43,883 nucleotides of DNA, taken from assembly GCF_001667775.1 (NCBI RefSeq), contig NZ_LZJI01000247.1:1-43883 (forward strand), written 5' to 3'. The stretch is from Mycobacterium sp. E1747 (lineage in GTDB: Bacteria; Actinomycetota; Actinomycetes; Mycobacteriales; Mycobacteriaceae). The notes below the pieces were generated by a model. The model worked only from the letters and a program-made list of their open reading frames with translations, did no database searches and had not been told where the DNA came from. Both the position numbers and the translations under genes were made by a program. Below, piece by piece: positions 38,801-43,883 of the stretch; position 1 is the stretch's first letter; each line of letters opens with the position of its first letter.

Positions 38801-40141
38801 CAAGGCGGTGATCTCGGCGGCCGCCCGCTGGCCGGACCGCACGGCGCCGTCGAGGAATCCCGTCCATTCGTCCGCCGTCTCGGTGCCGGCCCAGTGAATC
38901 GGGCCGACGGGCTCGCGCAGGAACGGCCCGAACTTCGTCCACGATCCCGGGGGCACCGCGGCGGTGGGCCCGCCGGGCGCGAATCGCTCTGCGCCCCAAC
39001 GGTGATCGATGTAGTCGAGCGGTTTGAGAGCGTCGTCGCCGAACAGCCTGGCAAAGCAGTTCAACGCCGCGTGCCGACGTTGCCCGGGGGCGAGCTCGTC
39101 GAACTCGCGCGCGTCGACGAACCCCATCAAGATGCCCGGCCCGTCGGCGTGCGGACTGACGTCGAAGGTGATGAACACCGGTCCGGTGTCCGACAGCGCC
39201 TGCCCGGAGAAGCCGTTGGCCCGCCAAAACGGTGTGGAGTACGCCGCATAGGCCTTGCTGAGCTGGCCCTGCGGCCAATTCCGCGCGAGTTGGTGATACT
39301 CGGCGGGCAGCGGGGGAGCGAATTCGATCGATGCGCGGTGGGCGGGCGGGACCGCGACCACCACGAACCCGGCCTCGGCCTGGCCGAGATCGGTGGTGAC
39401 CGTGACCCCCGCGCCGTGCCGGTCGATGCGGCGGACCGGCGCACCCAGCACGACGCGGGTGCCCAGCTCGGCCGCGGCAGCCTCGGCGATCTGCTGGGTG
39501 CCGCCCGGAAAACGGTCCTGTTGGGCGCCGTTTTCGACGTCGAGCAGCCGGTCCAGACCGCCGGCGGCGTGGGTGTAGCGGGCCGCGTGCAGCATCGACA
39601 CGTCGTCGGGTTCGCAACCCCAGGTCACCCGGGACACGATCGCGAGCAGGTCACGCGACGACGCGGTGGCATGCACCGAGCGCAACCAGTCGCCGAGCGA
39701 GATGTTGTCGAGCTCGCGCGCCCGGCGCGCGTGCCACGGGGCGTCCACCGGGATGCTGCGGGCGATCCGGTCGAATTGCCAACGCAACCGGCCGATGTCG
39801 AGGAGCCCGGTCAGCGAAAGCTTGGGAATGGTGCCGCGGTAGGAATGGGTCCAGCCGCGCCAGTGGATCACGTTCTTGCCGTCGTGATGGGTCGGAATGG
39901 TCGGGACGTCGAGCTCGGCCGCCAACGCCAGGACCGCGTCCTGGGTGGGTCCGACGAACGTGCCCCCCAGGTCGGCGGGCAGCCCCGCCACGCTGCCGGT
40001 GAAGGACCGACCGCCGACGCGGTCGCGGCCCTCGAAAACCACAACGTCATGACCCTGGCGGGCCAGCTCGCGCGCCGCGGCAAGCCCGGCAAACCCCGCG
40101 CCGACCACGACAACGTCGACGATCCACGGCGGATTTGGCAC
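38795..40141 (-). CDS. Flavin monoamine oxidase family protein (cytoplasmic)
   Basis: A 448-residue FAD-dependent amine oxidase with VVVVGAGFAGLAAARELARQG, RDRVGGRSFTG, GGTFVGPTQDAVLALA and the C-terminal IHWAGTETADEWTGFLDGAVRSGQRAA. No signal sequence is present, unlike the related gene at 36351. It resembles MAO-type and putrescine oxidase-like enzymes. The start is GTG at 40141; no good ribosome site is visible. Together with the exported oxidase and the hydrolase between them, it suggests local amine metabolism, by inference. Confidence 0.87.
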   Translation of the reverse strand: MPNPPWIVDVVVVGAGFAGLAAARELARQGHDVVVFEGRDRVGGRSFTGSVAGLPADLGGTFVGPTQDAVLALAAELDVPTIPTHHDGKNVIHWRGWTHSYRGTIPKLSLTGLLDIGRLRWQFDRIARSIPVDAPWHARRARELDNISLGDWLRSVHATASSRDLLAIVSRVTWGCEPDDVSMLHAARYTHAAGGLDRLLDVENGAQQDRFPGGTQQIAEAAAAELGTRVVLGAPVRRIDRHGAGVTVTTDLGQAEAGFVVVAVPPAHRASIEFAPPLPAEYHQLARNWPQGQLSKAYAAYSTPFWRANGFSGQALSDTGPVFITFDVSPHADGPGILMGFVDAREFDELAPGQRRHAALNCFARLFGDDALKPLDYIDHRWGAERFAPGGPTAAVPPGSWTKFGPFLREPVGPIHWAGTETADEWTGFLDGAVRSGQRAAAEITALL

Positions 40142-40264
40142 GGGGAACAGTCAACCCCAATTCTTGCGATTTCGTAGGACGAATGCCGCCGCCGATTCCG
40201 GCCTTCGCATCACCGCGAGGGCAAACATACGCTGACGTCGGCACATTGGCTACGCTGCGTCCAC

Positions 40265-41569
40265 GTGATTGCCACCGCCCCGGCACTTGAAACCCCGCAG
40301 AGCCTGCGAACGGTAGCCCTAGGCAGCATGGTCGGCACCACCATCGAGTGGTACGACTTCTATCTCTACGCCACCGCCTCCGCTCTCGTCTTCAAGCCGC
40401 TGTTCTTCCCCCACGTGTCCGCGACGGCGGGGACCTTGGCGACCTTCGCGACCTACGCGGCCGGATTCGGCGCCCGGCCGATCGGCGCGATCTTCTCCGG
40501 GCACTTCGGGGACCGGCTGGGCCGCAAGGCCGTGTTGGTGGCCGCGTTGCTGGTGATGGGTCTGGTCACGACGGCGATCGGCCTGCTACCGACGTATGCC
40601 GAGGCGGGTCTGCTGGCCCCGGTGCTACTGGCGGCGCTGCGGGCGCTGCAAGGGGTTGCCGTGGGAGCCGAGTGGGGCGGCGCCGCCGTGTTGTCGGTGG
40701 AACATGCGCCGCCGGGCCGGCGCGGGTTGTTCGGCAGCTTCACCCAGCTCGGCTCCCCGGCCGGCATGCTGCTCGCGACGTCAATGTTCTACGTGACGCG
40801 CAGTGCGACCAGCGCAGCCGACTTCTTGGCCTACGGGTGGCGAATTCCCTTCCTGCTCAGCGTGATTCTGGTGGCACTCGGGCTGGTTCTGCGCTTGAAG
40901 CTCACCGACGCCAAGATCTTCGAACGGCTCAGGGAGGACGACGACCTGGCGCGGTTGCCGGTGCTCGAGGTGCTGCGCACCCAACCGCGCAACGTGCTGA
41001 TCACGACGGGCCTGCGCCTGTCGCAGATCGCACTGTTCGTGCTGCTGACCACGTATTCGCTTACCTACCTTCAGGATTCGTTCGGCAAGGGCAGCTCGAT
41101 CGGTCTGATCGCGGTGTCGATCTCGTCGGCGCTGGGGTTCCTCAGCACGCCCGGCTGGGCGCTGCTGTCGGACCGGGTGGGTCGGCGCCCGCCCTACCTG
41201 TTCGGCACGCTCGCCGGCGTCTTGGCGCTCGTGTTGTTCTTCGTCGCGGCCCGAAGCGGCTCGTCGGTCGCCGTGGTGGCCGCAATTGTCTTCGGCGTCA
41301 ACATCGTTCACGACGCCATGTACGGGCCACAGGCCGCGTGGTTCGCCGAGCTCTTCGACACCCGGGTGCGCTACAGCGGCTCGTCGCTGGGCTACCAGAT
41401 CGGCGCGGTGCTGTCCGGGGGCTTCGCGCCGCTGATCGCCGCGGCGCTGCTGGCCGCGGGCGGCGGCAGCCCCTGGCTGATCGTCGGCTACTTCGCGGTG
41501 CTGGCCGCCCTCACCTTCGCGTCGGCCTGCGCGGCGCGCGAAACCGGCGCGGACCGGGCGACCCTGTGA
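40265..41569 (+). CDS. MHS-family MFS transporter
   Basis: A 434-residue protein with about twelve hydrophobic segments. GTTIEWYDFYLYATASALVF is the signature of metabolite:H+ symporters (ShiA, ProP, KgtP relatives), followed by the MFS loop GHFGDRLGRKAVLV and a second copy, LLSDRVGRRPPYLFG. It should import a small organic acid or osmolyte by proton symport across the inner membrane. The start is GTG at 40265, with TACGCT 8 bp upstream and no ribosome site, so a leaderless transcript is possible. The stop overlaps the monooxygenase GTG as GTGA. Confidence 0.9.
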   Translation: MIATAPALETPQSLRTVALGSMVGTTIEWYDFYLYATASALVFKPLFFPHVSATAGTLATFATYAAGFGARPIGAIFSGHFGDRLGRKAVLVAALLVMGLVTTAIGLLPTYAEAGLLAPVLLAALRALQGVAVGAEWGGAAVLSVEHAPPGRRGLFGSFTQLGSPAGMLLATSMFYVTRSATSAADFLAYGWRIPFLLSVILVALGLVLRLKLTDAKIFERLREDDDLARLPVLEVLRTQPRNVLITTGLRLSQIALFVLLTTYSLTYLQDSFGKGSSIGLIAVSISSALGFLSTPGWALLSDRVGRRPPYLFGTLAGVLALVLFFVAARSGSSVAVVAAIVFGVNIVHDAMYGPQAAWFAELFDTRVRYSGSSLGYQIGAVLSGGFAPLIAAALLAAGGGSPWLIVGYFAVLAALTFASACAARETGADRATL

Positions 41570-42924
41570 ACAGGATCTACCTCAACGCCTTCGACATGGC
41601 CTGCGTGGGGCATCAGTCGGCGGGACTGTGGCGCCATCCCGACGATCAAGGTCACCGCTATCGGGAGCTCGGGTATTGGACGGGCCTGGCGCGCATCCTG
41701 GAGGCCGGCGGCTTCGACGCGCTGTTCCTCGCCGACGTGCTCGGCGTCTACGACGTGTACGGCGGCTCCCGGGACGCGGCGGTGCGCGACGCCGCGCAGT
41801 TCCCGGTCAACGACCCGACCGCCGCCGTGTCGGCGATGGCGGCGGTCACCGACACCCTCGGCTTCGGCATCACGCTGTCGCTGACCTACGAGCAGCCCTA
41901 CGCGTTGGCCCGCCGGCTGACCACCCTCGATCACCTCACCGGCGGGCGGGTGGCCTGGAACATCGTCACCTCCTACCTGGACAGTGCCGCGCGCAACCTG
42001 GGCCTGGACGCGCAGATCCCGCACGACCGGCGCTACGAGATCGCCGAGGAGTACGTCGAGGTCTGCTACCAGCTGTGGGAAGCCTCGTGGGAGACCGACG
42101 CCGTGGTGCGCGACCCGCGGCGCGGGGTGTTCACCGACCCGGCGAAGGTGCACGACATCGAGCACAAGGGCCGCTACTTCTCGGTGCCCGGCCCCTTCCT
42201 GTGCGAGCCGTCGCCGCAACGTACCCCGGTGCTGTTCCAGGCCGGCGCGTCGCCGCGCGGCGTCCGGTTCGCCGCGGCCCACGCCGAGGCGGTGTTCGTG
42301 TCCGGGCCGACGCCGCAGATCGTGCGGCGCCCGGTCGCCGCCCTGCGCGGCGCAGCCGCGGAGTTGGGCCGCGATCCGCGGTCCATCAAGGTGTTCACCA
42401 TGGTCACCCCGGTCGTCGCCGAGACCCGCGCGGCCGCCGAGGCCAAGCTGGCCGACTACCGGCGCTTCGTCAGCCCGGCCGGCGCGCTGGCGCTGTTCGG
42501 CGGCTGGACGGGGGTCGACCTGGCCGAGGCGGATCCCGACGGCCCGCTGCGCTACGTCGAGATGGAAGCGAATCGCTCCGCGCTGGCGTCCCTCACCACC
42601 GCTGACCCCGACCGCACCTGGACCCCCCGGCAACTGGCCGACGAGATCGGGCTCGGGGGCCGCGGGCCGGTGCTCGTCGGTTCGCCGGGGGAGGTGGCCG
42701 ACGAGCTCGAACGCTGGGTGCGGGAGGCCGACGTCGACGGGTTCAACGTGGCCTACGTCACGACCCCGGGCACCTTCGTCGACTTCGCGAAATACGTTGT
42801 GCCCGAACTGCGTCGCCGCGGGCGGGTGCCGGAGGCCGTGCCCCGCTCCACCCTGCGCGAGCGGCTTGGCGGGGCCGGACCGCTGCTGCCCGTCGACCAT
42901 CCCGGCGCGGCGTATCGGCGTTGA
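41566..42924 (+). CDS. NtaA/DszA-type FMN-dependent monooxygenase
   Basis: A 452-residue bacterial luciferase-fold enzyme that uses FMNH2 from a partner reductase. The N-terminal IYLNAFDMACVGHQSAGLWRHP, then GGFDALFLADVLGVYDVYGG, and HLTGGRVAWNIVTSYLDSAARN are signatures of the NtaA/SnaA/DszA group, which oxidise nitrilotriacetate, dibenzothiophene sulfone, dimethyl sulfide and similar compounds. Length matches. The GTG at 41566 overlaps the transporter stop, so uptake and oxidation of one substrate are probably coupled. A sulfur-source role is common in this family, but no sulfur genes are nearby. Confidence 0.9.
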   Translation: MNRIYLNAFDMACVGHQSAGLWRHPDDQGHRYRELGYWTGLARILEAGGFDALFLADVLGVYDVYGGSRDAAVRDAAQFPVNDPTAAVSAMAAVTDTLGFGITLSLTYEQPYALARRLTTLDHLTGGRVAWNIVTSYLDSAARNLGLDAQIPHDRRYEIAEEYVEVCYQLWEASWETDAVVRDPRRGVFTDPAKVHDIEHKGRYFSVPGPFLCEPSPQRTPVLFQAGASPRGVRFAAAHAEAVFVSGPTPQIVRRPVAALRGAAAELGRDPRSIKVFTMVTPVVAETRAAAEAKLADYRRFVSPAGALALFGGWTGVDLAEADPDGPLRYVEMEANRSALASLTTADPDRTWTPRQLADEIGLGGRGPVLVGSPGEVADELERWVREADVDGFNVAYVTTPGTFVDFAKYVVPELRRRGRVPEAVPRSTLRERLGGAGPLLPVDHPGAAYRR

Positions 42925-42946
42925 CCGGTCGGTCCGTCCCCACCCA

Positions 42947-43002
42947 CGAACGTCGACTTGTTGCGCGAGATGGCCCGAAAATCTCCAACAAGTCGACGTT
43001 CG
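42947..43002. terminator. 17-bp perfect inverted repeat between convergent genes
   Basis: Arms 42947-42963 and 42986-43002 pair perfectly around a 22-nt loop. It lies 22 bp after the monooxygenase stop and 8 bp before the stop of the opposing gene. Its lower GC content than its surroundings and its sharp ends suggest a dispersed repeat that also serves as a two-way terminator. Confidence 0.6.
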
Positions 43003-43010
43003 CGGGCTGC

Positions 43011-43883
43011 CTATGGGGCGACCGTCAGCCAGTCGGCGAACCCGGACGGGTCGTGGCGGCCCAGCGCGCCATGCTCGTAAAGTCCCCAGCCCTCCACCGG
43101 CTCTCGATCGCCGTCGCGGCACACCGCCCGGCCGACGTGGTCGATGACACCGAAACCCGACCGCGCGAGGATCCCCGGGTCGGTCATGTCGTAGGTCAGG
43201 CGTTCGACGAACTTCTCGCCCTTCCACATGCCGTGCAGCCAGTCCGAGTCGCCGCCGTAGCCGCCGCCGACGTGGATGGGCACTGGCAGCTTGGACTCCA
43301 CGTCGAAGTGGACCGGCGTGCCGTCGGGGGCGGTGGCCTCGATCGTCGCGCCGGTGGGGATGCGGGTGCCGGAGCGGTAGTGGATTTTGACCCTCGGCCA
43401 GCCCAGCTGCTCGACGCGGCCGTCGCGCCAGATCCGGGTGCAGTCGTTGAGCGAGCGGAAGCCGTTGGGCTCCTCCTGGATGATCAGCACGATGGCGAAG
43501 TCGTCGAACGCCATGGGCACGTACAGCCACCACATTCCCTCGAACGGCGGGTCGGCGGGCCGGCCCGCGGGTTCCGGTTCGCCGATCGGCCTGATGCCCC
43601 AGGACCGGTCGCGGCTGCCGAGCCAGGTCGCCGGGTCGACGGCGATCTCCTCGCCGTCGATGGCGATGCGACCGCTCCAGCTGCCCAGCTGGGCGAACCG
43701 CTGGGCGTCCAGCGTCACCCGGTTGCCGGACCGCAGCACGTGCGGCTGTTCCTGCACGACGTCGAACAGGCCTTCCCAGGTGAGATCGGCTGCCACACCT
43801 TCGGTTTCGTGCAGGACCAGCCGCAGTTTGTGCAGTGGCTCGATCACTTCGATTTGGTAGCCGTTGACGTTCGGGTTCAGGCG
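43011..43883 (-). CDS. DUF7064-like (lipocalin/CrtC-type fold) protein, N-terminus missing
   Basis: The frame stays open to the right edge. The first visible residues, RLNPNVNGYQIEVIEPLHKL, precede the GTG at 43847, so the gene starts outside the window. The visible 290 residues are rich in beta strands, with LGSRDRSWGIRP, WWLYVPMAFDDFAIVLIIQEE and WPRVKIHYRSGTRI. These resemble the DUF7064/7065 proteins of actinobacteria, thought to adopt a double lipocalin-like fold as in carotenoid hydratase CrtC. The function is unknown. Confidence 0.75.
   Translation of the reverse strand, partial: RLNPNVNGYQIEVIEPLHKLRLVLHETEGVAADLTWEGLFDVVQEQPHVLRSGNRVTLDAQRFAQLGSWSGRIAIDGEEIAVDPATWLGSRDRSWGIRPIGEPEPAGRPADPPFEGMWWLYVPMAFDDFAIVLIIQEEPNGFRSLNDCTRIWRDGRVEQLGWPRVKIHYRSGTRIPTGATIEATAPDGTPVHFDVESKLPVPIHVGGGYGGDSDWLHGMWKGEKFVERLTYDMTDPGILARSGFGVIDHVGRAVCRDGDREPVEGWGLYEHGALGRHDPSGFADWLTVAP

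Noticed and set aside
41488..43533. 681-codon minus-strand frame
   Set aside because: It is antisense to the monooxygenase and crosses the inverted repeat and part of the next gene in another frame. It is a shadow.

Overview
The window is high-GC actinobacterial DNA that reads as a chromosome segment of a slow-growing Mycobacterium, possibly from the M. avium complex. The genus call rests on a PknH_C-type sensor domain, a DUF3349 protein, a mycobacterial haemophore, a UdgX-type glycosylase and SigF-like promoters. The species is not proven. I saw no tRNA, rRNA, CRISPR array, prophage or insertion sequence.

Layout. 1-9000: the 3' end of glgX, a membrane diguanylate cyclase, an SDR and an aldo/keto reductase. 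A PknH_C-type sensor gene follows, broken by a perfect 380-bp inverted duplication, then a hemerythrin, udgX and a thiamine-diphosphate enzyme. 9027-20960: a glycan locus. Eight minus-strand genes with stop/start overlaps or gaps under 10 bp encode a UXS-like SDR, a NodU-type carbamoyltransferase, a GT2-GmhB fusion, a GT9, GmhA, HldE, an SDR and a second GT9. Three more glycosyltransferases sit upstream. Together they could make ADP-heptose, transfer it and carbamoylate the product. 21186-28409: topoisomerase IB, haemophore, NmrA-like protein, CsbD, DUF3349, EEP nuclease, PIG-L deacetylase, acyl-CoA dehydrogenase, a nucleotidyltransferase and a small basic protein.

28541-36354: a signalling island with two CheB-type methylesterases, a STAS-HATPase fusion, a CheR-PAS-coiled-coil-PAS protein, a GT4-like protein that has lost its active-site motif, an AraC regulator and a stand-alone STAS protein. 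No flagellar gene or chemoreceptor is visible. 36351-43883: a TAT-lipoprotein amine oxidase, an alpha/beta hydrolase, a second amine oxidase, an MHS-type MFS transporter coupled to an FMN-dependent monooxygenase, and a partial DUF7064-like gene.

A thread across the window is a promoter with the mycobacterial SigF pattern (GTTT, 15-16 bp, GGGTA). I found six exact copies by eye, each 9-51 bp upstream of a start codon, and several near matches. Three of the six drive the three transcription units of the glycan locus. Two of those are back to back, with -35 boxes 3 bp apart. My main hypothesis is that the heptose/carbamoyl glycan locus belongs to the SigF general-stress response, as do the hemerythrin and probably CsbD. 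The STAS and HATPase proteins could take part in partner switching on this sigma factor.
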